From NCBI GenBank assembly GCA_913009735.1, contig CAJVYU010000001.1, forward strand, positions 1-64,000: 64,000 nt of DNA, read 5' to 3'. This document shows positions 33,829 through 42,377 of this stretch, one piece after another; position 1 is the stretch's first letter, and every line of letters starts with the position of its first letter. A program made the position numbers and the translations under genes. A model generated the notes under the pieces. That model did no database searches. It was not told where the DNA came from and saw only the letters and a list, made by a program, of their open reading frames with translations. This stretch comes from an uncultured Fidelibacterota bacterium (GTDB taxonomy: Bacteria > Fidelibacterota > Marinisomatia > Marinisomatales > TCS55).

Positions 33829-36222
33829 TTAAAATGTTTGACCAAATATAATTGTATAATTCCAACCTTCGGGTAACGTATCTCCATCATTATCATCAAA
33901 TCCATATCCCATATCAAATCCCAACATTCCGATCATCGGCATGAAAAAACGTATTCCAAACCCTGCAGAAGTCTTCAAACTCAATGGACCTGAACGAGGC
34001 ATATTAAACGGCTCTGTCATTGACGTTGAATCCCATACATTACCTGCTTCAGCAAATAATAATCCATAAATCACGGGATTTTCCGAGAATGGAAATCGTA
34101 ATTCAGTAACAAATTTTAACATAGACGTTCCATACGTTGTGTTTCCACTTGAAGATTTAGGTCCGATAGAATTTTCAGGATATCCTCTCAACATGTTACC
34201 ATATGGGATACCATTTCCGCCCATAATAAATTTCTCATCCCACGGAACAATTGATCGTTCTTCATGAGACTTTAAAGGTTCAATTACACCTATCTTCAAT
34301 GAACTCATCAATACCAATTTCCAGAATGTAGGTGTATACCATTCCAAATTCAACACATGTTTAAGAAAGTCTTCATTGCCTCCCAGACGGCTTCCAGATA
34401 CAGTCGTTGCCCATGTAAAACGTGATCCACTACTGGTAAATTCCTGCCTGTCGCGGCTGTCGCGGGAAATGACTTGAGTAATGGATCTTCCCTTGGATTC
34501 GTTTAGCCCGCCGGCATAAGAATTAATATTTGCCTGAGTACCATCATATTTTTTCAATGATACATTCATTACCCAATAGCCATTGAAATAATCGTCTGGC
34601 CACTTAAAACGACGACCCCATTGAACGGATCCTCCTAACACTTTCGTGTCCAACTGTATACCATATCCCGTTGCGGCGCCTCTGAAAGAATTGTAAAATG
34701 AAAAACCAACACGGTTGGGGGTATCAAATATCTGTGGGTCAACAAATCGTACGCTGAATGATTCATATTTCGCTCCCGATTGACTGCTGTAATAATTTAA
34801 TGATTGTTGAGCGCCAACGTTATAGCTAATGGTCAACTGCTGGCCCAGTCCCCTGAAATTTGAGAACTCAACCCCGCCGCCGCCCATCAGGCCATATACA
34901 CCACTATAACCAACATTCATATTGGCGCGATCAGACGATTTTTCTTCTACAGTGATTTCCAGATCAATCTCATCTTCATCCACAGGAACAACATCGGGAA
35001 CGACATTGCTGAAATAATTTAAAATAAAGAGTTCCCGGGCGCTGCGCTGCAATTGCTGCCGGTTAAATACATCTCCGGGAAAAACACGTAATTGGCGCCG
35101 AATAACATTCTCTCTGGTTTTGTCATTTCCCTGAACATATATATTTCGTATGTATACCTTATGATTTTCCATTATTTCAAAATGAATATCTAAAGAGTCT
35201 AATCCAACGGGGGTGAAGCGCGGTTGAACGTTACTGTAGATATATCCCCTGTCCATGTATAATCCATGCATACGCTCGTAAACGGCGATATTGAACTCTT
35301 CTTCGTTGTATTGTTCTCCTTTTTTAAGATCCAGCGCTTGAGCCAATTGATCATCTGAATACAACGAATTACCTTCCCATGAAAAATTTCTATAATGATA
35401 TTGGGGGCCTTCTACCAGTGTAATATGAATAAACATTGACTTTTTGTTTTTATTATAAGAAATGGAATCTGTAACAATGGTTACGTCACGATACCCTTCT
35501 TTCCGATAAAAATTGATAAGGTTTATTTTATCTTCATCGTACTTCTTTTTATCATAGTGTGATCTCCAGAATAAATACCAACGCTGCCGTTTGGTCTCTT
35601 TCATCACTCTGCGCAGTCGAAAAGATGAAAAATTTTCGTTCCCTTCAAAAATGATATTGCGCAGTTTTACTTTTTTATTCTCCTTAATATTGAAAACAAT
35701 ATCCCGTGTTTGTTTCTTTTTTACGTCACTGGATTCAGATACTTCTTTTAACTCCTTCAATTCACCCTTTATATCAACTAATAAATAACCATCTTCAGCA
35801 TAAAGGGCTTTCATATCATTGATAATAGACATAATCATGTTTGGTCTGATTCGCATACCTGATCGAAGTTCTAATTCTTCATCAAACTTTTTATCTTTTA
35901 TTTTTTTATTACCTTTATATTTTATCTTGCCTAATATATAATTTTCTTTGACAACGATTGTGATATCAATTCCTTCGTCATTTTCATTGTCTATTCTAAT
36001 TTGAATATCACTAAACAATCCCAACCGCCAGAGACGTTTTACGGCTCTGGAAAAATCCCCCGGAGCAATGCTTTTACTTTCCATGAGCCCTGCCGTATAG
36101 CGAATCATGGTTTCAGAAGTTAGAGTATTTCCCTCGATGTTTACTTTACCCAATTTTATTTCTTTTTGCTGGGCAACAAGTGCGCCGGCAATAAAAAGGG
36201 CGATAATAAAATTTTTTGACAT
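33829..36222 (-). CDS. bamA: Outer membrane assembly factor BamA
   Basis: 797 residues: signal peptide, then POTRA domains (about 20-430), then a Bac_surface_Ag beta-barrel (about 440-797). Visible POTRA landmarks are KLGKVNIEGNT and VRNIYVQGNDKTRENVIRRQL-like segments (here I-R-N-I-Y-V-Q-G-N-D-K-T). The barrel ends GWNYTIIFGQTF with the terminal Phe of the beta-signal. It inserts outer-membrane proteins. It lies between uppS and skp. Confidence 0.96.
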   Translation of the reverse strand: MSKNFIIALFIAGALVAQQKEIKLGKVNIEGNTLTSETMIRYTAGLMESKSIAPGDFSRAVKRLWRLGLFSDIQIRIDNENDEGIDITIVVKENYILGKIKYKGNKKIKDKKFDEELELRSGMRIRPNMIMSIINDMKALYAEDGYLLVDIKGELKELKEVSESSDVKKKQTRDIVFNIKENKKVKLRNIIFEGNENFSSFRLRRVMKETKRQRWYLFWRSHYDKKKYDEDKINLINFYRKEGYRDVTIVTDSISYNKNKKSMFIHITLVEGPQYHYRNFSWEGNSLYSDDQLAQALDLKKGEQYNEEEFNIAVYERMHGLYMDRGYIYSNVQPRFTPVGLDSLDIHFEIMENHKVYIRNIYVQGNDKTRENVIRRQLRVFPGDVFNRQQLQRSARELFILNYFSNVVPDVVPVDEDEIDLEITVEEKSSDRANMNVGYSGVYGLMGGGGVEFSNFRGLGQQLTISYNVGAQQSLNYYSSQSGAKYESFSVRFVDPQIFDTPNRVGFSFYNSFRGAATGYGIQLDTKVLGGSVQWGRRFKWPDDYFNGYWVMNVSLKKYDGTQANINSYAGGLNESKGRSITQVISRDSRDRQEFTSSGSRFTWATTVSGSRLGGNEDFLKHVLNLEWYTPTFWKLVLMSSLKIGVIEPLKSHEERSIVPWDEKFIMGGNGIPYGNMLRGYPENSIGPKSSSGNTTYGTSMLKFVTELRFPFSENPVIYGLLFAEAGNVWDSTSMTEPFNMPRSGPLSLKTSAGFGIRFFMPMIGMLGFDMGYGFDDNDGDTLPEGWNYTIIFGQTF

Positions 36223-36225
36223 TAT

Positions 36226-36990
36226 TTAATTATTTTCTTTCCGCAGTTGTTCGCTCACTTTTCCAAAGCGCCGTTCGCGTTCCTGGTAATCCTTGATGGC
36301 CAGGTATAACTCTTTATCTCTGAATTTTGGCCAATACACATCCGTAATATATATTTCTGAATAAGCAATTTGCCAAAGCAGGAAATTGCTGAGCCTTCTT
36401 TCCCCACCGGTTCTAATCAACAGTTCGGGGTCGGGGACATTTGATGTATATAAATACGATTTAAATATTTCTTCAGAGATAGATTCTGCTTTGAGCTTAC
36501 CGGATTCAAGGTCCTTATATATTGCTTTAATAGCGTACAAAATTTCCTGCCTTCCTCCATAGCTCAAAGCTAAAATTAAATTGAGCCCGGTATTCAATTT
36601 GGTCTGTTCAATTCCATCAACTAGTGCCCGGCGAGCTTCGGACGGTAAATCCTCAAGGGATCCGATGGTGGTTAGTTTTACATTCTTTTTATCTAATTCT
36701 GTGACTTCTTTCCGGATGGTTTTGAGTAATAGTTGCATTAAAGCGGATACTTCTTTTTTCGGGCGGGACCAGTTTTCAGAAGAAAAGGTGTACATGGTCA
36801 GGTACTTTACTCCCAACTCGCCGCAGACGCGTGTAATTTCACGAACGGAGTTAATTCCTTCACTATGACCGGCAAAACGGGGTAATCTTCTTTCTTTTGC
36901 CCAGCGTCCGTTGCCATCCATAATAATGGCAATATGACTGGGGATATTTCCGTTGGAGATGATTTGCTCTATTAGTGTTTCCGTTGACAT
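36226..36990 (-). CDS. uppS: Undecaprenyl diphosphate synthase
   Basis: 254 residues. IIMDGNGRWA with the catalytic Asp, RFAGHSEGI, SSENWSRP, and late LLIRTGGERRLSNFLLWQ. It makes C55-PP, the carrier for peptidoglycan and O-antigen. It is the first gene of the envelope cluster; the 108 bases before it should hold the promoter. Confidence 0.95.
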   Translation of the reverse strand: MSTETLIEQIISNGNIPSHIAIIMDGNGRWAKERRLPRFAGHSEGINSVREITRVCGELGVKYLTMYTFSSENWSRPKKEVSALMQLLLKTIRKEVTELDKKNVKLTTIGSLEDLPSEARRALVDGIEQTKLNTGLNLILALSYGGRQEILYAIKAIYKDLESGKLKAESISEEIFKSYLYTSNVPDPELLIRTGGERRLSNFLLWQIAYSEIYITDVYWPKFRDKELYLAIKDYQERERRFGKVSEQLRKENN

Positions 36991-37098
36991 TATTTTTCGT
37001 AAGCCGTCAAAAATCGCGGGCGAAATTACCTTGTACCTTGTCTATATACAACTTGTTGTGTCCAGTATAACGAACCTTAATCAATCCAGTTCCTCATA

Positions 37099-37323
37099 TC
37101 ATTCAGCAAAATAATGATCATGAACCTTCATTATATTGGGAATTTGAACATTATTTTTACAAACTGCCCGGCATTTATAATACATAGCTTTATCCGGTCC
37201 CCGCATGTAATAAAAACCCGTCAGGGATCGCCCAAACAAGGGGCTTAATCCAGACGTAAATGGAACCAGGACAACAAAGCTGAAAAAGGTATAAATGAAC
37301 ATGTCTGCAAAGTGGGCTGTCAT
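37099..37323 (-). CDS. Small protein with one hydrophobic segment, uncertain
   Basis: 74 residues, 15 bases after the mrp stop on the same strand. The N-terminal third is hydrophobic (MFIYTFFSFVVLVPFTSGL); the rest has two cysteines and basic residues. Codon use looks like neighbouring coding sequence, but no ribosome site or family is recognised. It could be a real small membrane protein or the tail of a lost gene. Confidence 0.4.
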   Translation of the reverse strand: MTAHFADMFIYTFFSFVVLVPFTSGLSPLFGRSLTGFYYMRGPDKAMYYKCRAVCKNNVQIPNIMKVHDHYFAE

Positions 37324-37338
37324 GATACCCGATTGAAA

Positions 37339-38463
37339 CTAATTTTGTAAAATTGTATCAATACTATCAGCAATTTTTATAAATACTTTCGAGACAAACG
37401 AATCCGGATCACTCAATACCAGGGGTTCACCTTTATCGGTTGCTGCCATCAATTCCTGTGAAATAGGAATTTCGCCTAAGAAAGGTACACCCAACCGGTC
37501 GCTTTCCTGCAATCCTCCCCCTTTTTTGAACAGATCCAATTGAAATTCAAAATGACCATTTTCATCAACAACTACTTCATCCAAACCAGCAATAGTTAAG
37601 CGTTGATCTCCTGTGCTATGTGTCATCTGGCCTTTAATAACCAAACCGGACATGTTTTCTACAACACCCAAGACAGGTGTTTGTACTTTCCTGAACATAT
37701 CTGCACCTTTACGCACATCTGTCAGGGCTATGTCCTGAGGCGTCGTGACAATAATGGCTCCGCTGATGCGGATCTTCTGTGTCAGAGTTAATTGAACATC
37801 TCCTGTCCCCGGTGGTAAATCTAAAATTAAATAATCCAATTCTCCCCATAGGACATCCTGGAAAAATTGCTCTGTCATACGGCTCACCATGGGGCCTCGC
37901 CAAATAGTGGGTGTATTGTTTCCGCTGATAAACCCAAAGGACATGACCTTCATGCCGTATCGCTCCAGGGGCACCAGTTTTTTGTCCTGGGTTAAATGCG
38001 GAGAATCATTTATACCTAAAATGGTTGGCAGGGAGGGCCCATAGATATCCAAATCCAGTAATCCAACTTTATATTCTTTTTGAATCAGTGCCGCAGCCAA
38101 GTTGGCGGCAACGGTTGATTTACCAACGCCTCCCTTTCCGCTGGCCACAGCTACAATATGGCTCACGTTATCCAACGGCACCGGTCCGGCTAGTTCCGGT
38201 TGGCTAATGGGGACTGCCTGGCTTTGCTCCTTTATTTGAACTTGAATATTATCAAATGTATCCGTTGATAATAAAATATCTTTTACTGCATTCTCTACAG
38301 CCTGTTTTTTGTCATCTTTTTGAGTGGATATTTTTAACGTAATCGAAACGGATTTTCCATCCACTTCTACATCCTCCACCATACCAAACGATACGATATC
38401 CCGACTGAAACCGGGATACTTAATTTGCTTTAAAAGCTCTAATATATCTTGTTTATTCATCAT
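37339..38463 (-). CDS. Mrp/NBP35-family Fe-S cluster carrier ATPase
   Basis: 374 residues. The N-terminal DUF59/MIP18 domain (residues 1-85) is followed by a deviant P-loop AVASGKGGVGKSTVAANLA, then LDLDIYGPS, WRGPMVSRM and LDLPPGTGD. Cytoplasmic scaffold that loads iron-sulfur clusters into target proteins. The late CXXC of many Mrp proteins is not obvious. It follows the ferredoxin gene on the same strand, but a strong terminator separates them. Confidence 0.92.
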   Translation of the reverse strand: MMNKQDILELLKQIKYPGFSRDIVSFGMVEDVEVDGKSVSITLKISTQKDDKKQAVENAVKDILLSTDTFDNIQVQIKEQSQAVPISQPELAGPVPLDNVSHIVAVASGKGGVGKSTVAANLAAALIQKEYKVGLLDLDIYGPSLPTILGINDSPHLTQDKKLVPLERYGMKVMSFGFISGNNTPTIWRGPMVSRMTEQFFQDVLWGELDYLILDLPPGTGDVQLTLTQKIRISGAIIVTTPQDIALTDVRKGADMFRKVQTPVLGVVENMSGLVIKGQMTHSTGDQRLTIAGLDEVVVDENGHFEFQLDLFKKGGGLQESDRLGVPFLGEIPISQELMAATDKGEPLVLSDPDSFVSKVFIKIADSIDTILQN

Positions 38464-38470
38464 GGTTAAA

Positions 38471-38500
38471 AAGAGAAAAAACGGCTGTTAAAAACAGCCG
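38471..38500 (-). terminator. Rho-independent terminator of the ferredoxin gene
   Basis: Read on the reverse strand: stem CGGCTGTT/AACAGCCG with a 3-base loop, followed by TTTTTTCTCTT. It lies between the ferredoxin stop and the mrp start. Confidence 0.85.
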
Positions 38501-38533
38501 CTTTATGAGTAATGATGATTTCAAGGAGCGATA

Positions 38534-38836
38534 TTACCCGCTGAAATCGCGTCCAAACCAATCGTAATTAATTTTAATGTATTCGTTCCATTCTTCCGGA
38601 ACCTCACTCTCCTCAAAGATAGCTTCTACCGGACATTCCGGTTCACAAGCGCCGCAATCAATACATTCTTCTGGATCAATGTAGAGTTGTTTTCCTTCGG
38701 GATCAAAATCCGGTTCTTTGGCTTCGGCTCCAGCTCCTGTTTTGTCTTCGGGTCCATGGATACAATCCACCGGACACACTTCTACACAGGCAGTGTCGCA
38801 CACACCAACACAAGGTTCTGCAATAATGTAAGCCAT
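38534..38836 (-). CDS. 7Fe/8Fe-type ferredoxin
   Basis: 100 residues. First cluster region: EPCVGVCDTACVEVCPVDCI. Second: CIDCGACEPECPVEAI. This is the FdxA-like pattern with a 3Fe-4S plus a 4Fe-4S site. There is an acidic insert between the clusters and an aromatic C-terminus (YDWFGRDFSG). Likely electron acceptor or donor for the OFOR and perhaps for GltB in this window, but that is inference. It has its own terminator. Confidence 0.93.
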   Translation of the reverse strand: MAYIIAEPCVGVCDTACVEVCPVDCIHGPEDKTGAGAEAKEPDFDPEGKQLYIDPEECIDCGACEPECPVEAIFEESEVPEEWNEYIKINYDWFGRDFSG

Positions 38837-38879
38837 TTTATTCTCCTAAGTGCTGTTTGGTTAATTTTTTCTTATTATA

Positions 38880-39047
38880 AGAGACCTTTGCAAAACCTAT
38901 TGCACAAATTAAAAAGTTTAAAATTCCGTCCGCCAGCCGGCGGATTGGAAAACTTATCAATAGCTACGCTATTAATTGCCTTTCCCGCCTAAATCAGACA
39001 AATTTTAACTCTTTTTTCTTCACACTATAAATTTTGTAAAGGTCTCT
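38880..39047. mobile_element. 168-bp MITE-like element, copy B
   Basis: Same length as the copy at 11631-11798 and in the opposite orientation. Terminal inverted repeats AGAGACCTTTGCAAAA and the complement of AGAGACCTTTACAAAA agree at 15 of 16 positions. ATA flanks both ends as a possible 3-bp target duplication. A GC-rich hairpin (CCGCC/GGCGG) is central. It has no ORF. It fills most of the gap between the ferredoxin and MFS genes. Confidence 0.85.
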
Positions 39048-39144
39048 ATAAATAGTATTAATACAGGACCAAAATTTAGGTGTGTTTTTTAAAAGGTGGA
39101 AAGGATTTTAGACATTAACTTTCAAAAGCATTTATCAAATTATT

Positions 39145-40332
39145 ATGTGGAATCGTAACATAACCATTCTTTGGCTGACGCAGCTCATTTCTTATATGGG
39201 CGATGCAGTATACCAAATAGCGCTCATCTGGCTCATTTTTGATATAACCGGTTCTTCTGTTATAACCGGATTGGTAGCCATGAGTGCTTATTTACCGGCA
39301 ATGTTCTTTGGACTGTTAGGCGGCGTGTTTGCTGATAGATATGATCGTTTGCATATTATGCATATCGCAAACATTAGTCAGTCGTTGACCGTCATGTTGA
39401 TTCCTGTCACACTTTATTACGGCGTAGCCGACGCCATGCTCATTGGTCTGCTGGCGTTTGCGCGAACCGGTTTTGGCACTTTGTTCCCGCCGGCGCTTAA
39501 TGCCTTTATTCCTGAAGTTGTGGAAAAAGACGCCCTGACAAAAGTGAACTCCATCAATGCAACCAGTATGCAATTGGCTTATTTACTAGGCCCAGCTTTT
39601 GCCGGCGTTTTATTAGGCATAATGTCTATAAGTACATTATTCATTTTTGACGCTGTTTCATTTCTTGCAGCCACCATATTACTTCTTTTTATAATTAAAA
39701 AGAGAAAACCCCTCCACCCGGAAACGCACGCAACATTACAGCAGCTCAAATCCGGATTGAAGTATATTATGCAGCACCGGAGCATTGGCTATCTGATTTT
39801 GTTGACTATTATAAATAATATTTTCATTATGGGCCCGGCCATTGTTGGGATGCCTATTTTAGTTAAATCCATATTGGGGGGAACTGCTTCCGATTTCGCT
39901 TTTGTGGAAGCAGGTATGGCCGGCGGAATGCTCATGGGGTCATGGCTGGTTTACAGATTTAGCTATCGGCTTAACAATGGACTTTTGCTTCTCATTGGAT
40001 TGCTGTGGGATGGAATTACGTATACCTTTTTTTACTGGGTACCTTCAATCCCAATGGCAATTATAATGATTATTATTCATGGTGTGGGGATTCCCGTTAT
40101 TACCATAACCCGAACAGCCATTATCCAGCGCAATACACCCAATGAATATCATGGACGATTATTTTCTATGGTACATCTGGCTGTGGTGGGCATGACTGCT
40201 TTGTCATCAGCATTAGTGGGGATTCTCGCTTCATTAATGCCCGTTTCTGCAGTGTTTTTAATTTTCGGAATAGGTGCGTTTGTCAGCGGGTTGATCGGGC
40301 TCATGTCTTCCGATCTGCGTAAGTTGAATTAG
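39145..40332 (+). CDS. MFS transporter
   Basis: 395 residues with about 12 hydrophobic helices; the MFS loop signature GGVFADRYDR lies after helix 2. By sequence style it is the enterobactin-exporter-like/DHA3 type of efflux proteins (MFS_3). Inner-membrane transporter; substrate unknown. It is a single gene with no regulator next to it, between the MITE and a phage-type small gene. Confidence 0.88.
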   Translation: MWNRNITILWLTQLISYMGDAVYQIALIWLIFDITGSSVITGLVAMSAYLPAMFFGLLGGVFADRYDRLHIMHIANISQSLTVMLIPVTLYYGVADAMLIGLLAFARTGFGTLFPPALNAFIPEVVEKDALTKVNSINATSMQLAYLLGPAFAGVLLGIMSISTLFIFDAVSFLAATILLLFIIKKRKPLHPETHATLQQLKSGLKYIMQHRSIGYLILLTIINNIFIMGPAIVGMPILVKSILGGTASDFAFVEAGMAGGMLMGSWLVYRFSYRLNNGLLLLIGLLWDGITYTFFYWVPSIPMAIIMIIIHGVGIPVITITRTAIIQRNTPNEYHGRLFSMVHLAVVGMTALSSALVGILASLMPVSAVFLIFGIGAFVSGLIGLMSSDLRKLN

Positions 40333-40383
40333 GGATAGTCCATTCAAAAATCATAATTACTTATATAATCATCGAGGACAAAA

Positions 40384-40809
40384 ATGGAATACATATTTTA
40401 TAAAAAAGGGTATAAGTACCAGCTGGCTGAGGAATATTCTACTGAAATTCCTATAAAGCCCGACAACGATATTGAATCCGAATATATCGTTTTAAGCAAT
40501 GAAGGGAACATAATAATAAAGAAAGGATACGCGTGGGACGGCCCGTCTGGTCCAACAATAGATACGTTAAATTTTATGCGGGGCTCTTTGGTTCATGATG
40601 CTTTGTATCAATTGATGAGAGAGGAAATGCTTGACAATAATACGTACAGAGAGTCCGCTGATAAATTACTTCAGCAAATGTGCAAAGCAGATGGTATGAA
40701 TTCAATCAGAGCATGGTGGGTTTACCAAGGTGTCAGATTTGGCGGTAACCCGGCATCCAACCCGGCAAACAAAAAGTCTATTGTAATGGCTCCAAAATCA
40801 AGTGAATAA
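40384..40809 (+). CDS. DUF1353-like protein
   Basis: 141 residues, with GAGG 7 bases before the ATG. The central motif GYAWDGPSGPTIDT followed by SLVHDALYQLMR and a WWVYQGVRFGG tail is DUF1353-like, a family common in phages and prophages and of unknown role. It is isolated and is the left boundary of the toxin-antitoxin region. Confidence 0.75.
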   Translation: MEYIFYKKGYKYQLAEEYSTEIPIKPDNDIESEYIVLSNEGNIIIKKGYAWDGPSGPTIDTLNFMRGSLVHDALYQLMREEMLDNNTYRESADKLLQQMCKADGMNSIRAWWVYQGVRFGGNPASNPANKKSIVMAPKSSE

Positions 40810-40921
40810 ATACCCAAACATCCACCGGACAGCTTATCCGTTGAGTGTTATTTTAGTCAACAACAAAAATCATTTATGAAATTATTTTTTATAAGATGTA
40901 ATTTACTTGTTTCTTTTTTGT

Positions 40922-41004
40922 GTTAACCCGCGCAGTTAAGGTTAACATATGTTAACCTTTGTATAACTAGTTAACTTATGTTAACTTACAAACGATAGGT
41001 TAAC
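40922..41004. promoter_or_regulatory. Phased array of six GTTAAC sites upstream of a toxin-antitoxin pair
   Basis: GTTAAC occurs at 40922, 40941, 40951, 40970, 40980 and 40999, with steps of 19, 10, 19, 10 and 19 bases, so a 29-base period carries a 10-base doublet. The doublets read GGTTAACATATGTTAACC (perfect palindrome) and AGTTAACTTATGTTAACTT. The array ends 20 bases before the HTH antitoxin ATG and is most simply its autoregulatory operator. Confidence 0.8.
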
Positions 41005-41023
41005 ATCATTGCAGGTAAGAATT

Positions 41024-41281
41024 ATGATTAACAAAAAATACATCACTATTCCTGAACTGGCAAAGCTTCTCGGGGTCAGCCGCATCGCGATCTACAAACG
41101 GGTCAAGAAAGGACAGATCCCTGCCACAAAAATAGGCAGGACTTATGTTATTACAGACCAGACAATAGCAAATATCCTTGGCAAGAATGTAACAAAAAGT
41201 AGAGAGAAACAGATAGATGCCGCTGTTCGCAAAATTGTGCTGGAATATGGAGAAGTCCTGAAACAATTGGGCAAAGAATAG
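41024..41281 (+). CDS. HTH (excisionase-type) antitoxin
   Basis: 85 residues from the ATG at 41024. The N-terminus YITIPELAKLLGVSRIAIYK is a MerR/excisionase-like helix-turn-helix, followed by the wing KKGQIPATKIGRTYVI. The C-terminal helical half would bind the toxin. The following toxin gene starts within its stop (TAG/GTG overlap). The phased GTTAAC sites upstream are likely its binding sites. Confidence 0.85.
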   Translation: MINKKYITIPELAKLLGVSRIAIYKRVKKGQIPATKIGRTYVITDQTIANILGKNVTKSREKQIDAAVRKIVLEYGEVLKQLGKE

Positions 41282-41691
41282 TGATTATCATAACCATAGC
41301 AGATGTAGAATATCTTGCATTCCGGCTTGCCAAAGAGCATCTTTCTTTTAATGAACCAATACCTGACTTCTCTACCCGTTTTCCAAATGTGCTTGAGAGT
41401 TGTGTATTGACCCCATTTCAGAAATTTTCTGGAAAGGCTTTGTATCCAACACTAATCGGTAAGGCCAGTATTCTTTTCTATCTTATGATCAAAAACCATC
41501 CTTTCCAGAATGGTAACAAAAGAATCGCCATAACCGCCTTACTCACGTTCTTGTATAGCAACGATAAATGGCTGAAGGCTGATACCCAGGAATTGTATAA
41601 TTTCACAGTCTGGGTAGCACAGAGCCCATCACAGTTCAAAGAACAAGTCGTTTCAGCTATACAGATGTTCCTTCGAGACCATACCTGTTAG
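41281..41691 (+). CDS. Doc/Fic-family toxin
   Basis: 136 residues, GTG start overlapping the antitoxin stop by one base. The Fic/Doc core is HPFQNGNKRIA; the family consensus has Asp or Glu at the fifth position (HPFx[D/E]GNxR), which is Asn here. The fold segments before it (LIGKASILFYLMIKNHPF) and after (ITALLTFLYSND) match death-on-curing toxins. Doc kinases and Fic AMP-transferases modify EF-Tu or other targets; the acidic residue holds Mg2+, so activity here is uncertain. Confidence 0.85.
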   Translation: MIIITIADVEYLAFRLAKEHLSFNEPIPDFSTRFPNVLESCVLTPFQKFSGKALYPTLIGKASILFYLMIKNHPFQNGNKRIAITALLTFLYSNDKWLKADTQELYNFTVWVAQSPSQFKEQVVSAIQMFLRDHTC

Positions 41692-41732
41692 ACCAACAAT
41701 GGTGATTTGAATCAAAAGTTTTTGTGTATTGA

Positions 41733-42023
41733 CACAGTATAGCTTTAACACATCAAATAGAAAAAAATAAAAAGCGCATTTTTAGAAAAAAGAATCCAAC
41801 CTCCCTGAAATCAGATATTGATTCGATTGATTCGATTGGGTCGATTCTTGAACTATTTTATTCAAATTTAAACATTCGGCTTGATGGAGTTCCCCCACAT
41901 TTATTATTACGATCATTGTTTTTTTCATATGGCGTTATTCTTTTTGTTGGCATTTTTTTGATAGATGCAACTAAAAATAATTTAAAAAGCGCCAATCAAT
42001 TCGACTTTATGTTTTTAGTATAG
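41733..42023 (+). pseudogene. Possible decayed membrane-protein gene
   Basis: A 96-codon frame without a usable start (open after TGA at 41730) reads protein-like: basic stretch, D-I-D-S-I-D-S-I-G-S-I repeat, then a helix LLLRSLFFSYGVILFVGIFL, ending FDFMFLV. The adjacent frame continues FSIGAFFVTSPGLNRWKRFN after the stop, suggesting a frameshift. I recognise no family, so this may be random. Confidence 0.3.
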
Positions 42024-42377
42024 GTGCATTTTTTGTAACCTCGCCAGGATTAAATCGCTGGAAAAGATTCAATATGCATGCTGGGTTATGAGCAAGAATA
42101 TTAAAAAGCCTGAAAGACACTCAAAGAAACAAGCAAAACGCGGACTTACCGTTGCTTCTATCAATACCCGGTTGTTGTTTACAGAAAATTAGAATTTTAT
42201 ATATTTAGTTTATTTATTAAAGTGCATAACCAATCGCTTCACGCCGACCCTAAACGGGTACAATGATTTTGAGCTTGGCCTAACCCGATGAGTTTCATTA
42301 GCTCATAAACTGTTGTAACCGATAAAATCTGGGCAAATTAACTCATCATTATATATAGAAATACAATAACGGCTTTC
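42024..42377. other. Intergenic stretch without a recognised gene
   Basis: The first 60 bases carry the second frame of the decayed sequence. A 34-codon ORF starting at 42088 is basic and has no binding site or family. The remainder is AT-rich with GC-rich words near 42240-42300. I see no RNA gene or terminator. Confidence 0.4.

Noticed and set aside
36040-36062. CCAGAG/CTCTGG inverted arms within bamA as another palindrome family copy
   Set aside because: Arms are only 6 bases and the core differs from GTAGAGACGTT; chance.
40384-40809. DUF1353 gene as evidence of a prophage
   Set aside because: No capsid, tail, terminase or integrase gene is near, so only a single phage-type gene.
41817-41856. 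GATTCGATT-type direct repeats as possible iterons
   Set aside because: Only about three imperfect units, lying within a protein-like frame (D-S-I repeats). No replication gene nearby.
42230-42350. GC-rich words (GCCTAAC and similar) as a possible integron attC site or RNA gene
   Set aside because: No matching complementary core site, no integrase, and no foldable tRNA-like or attC structure could be drawn.
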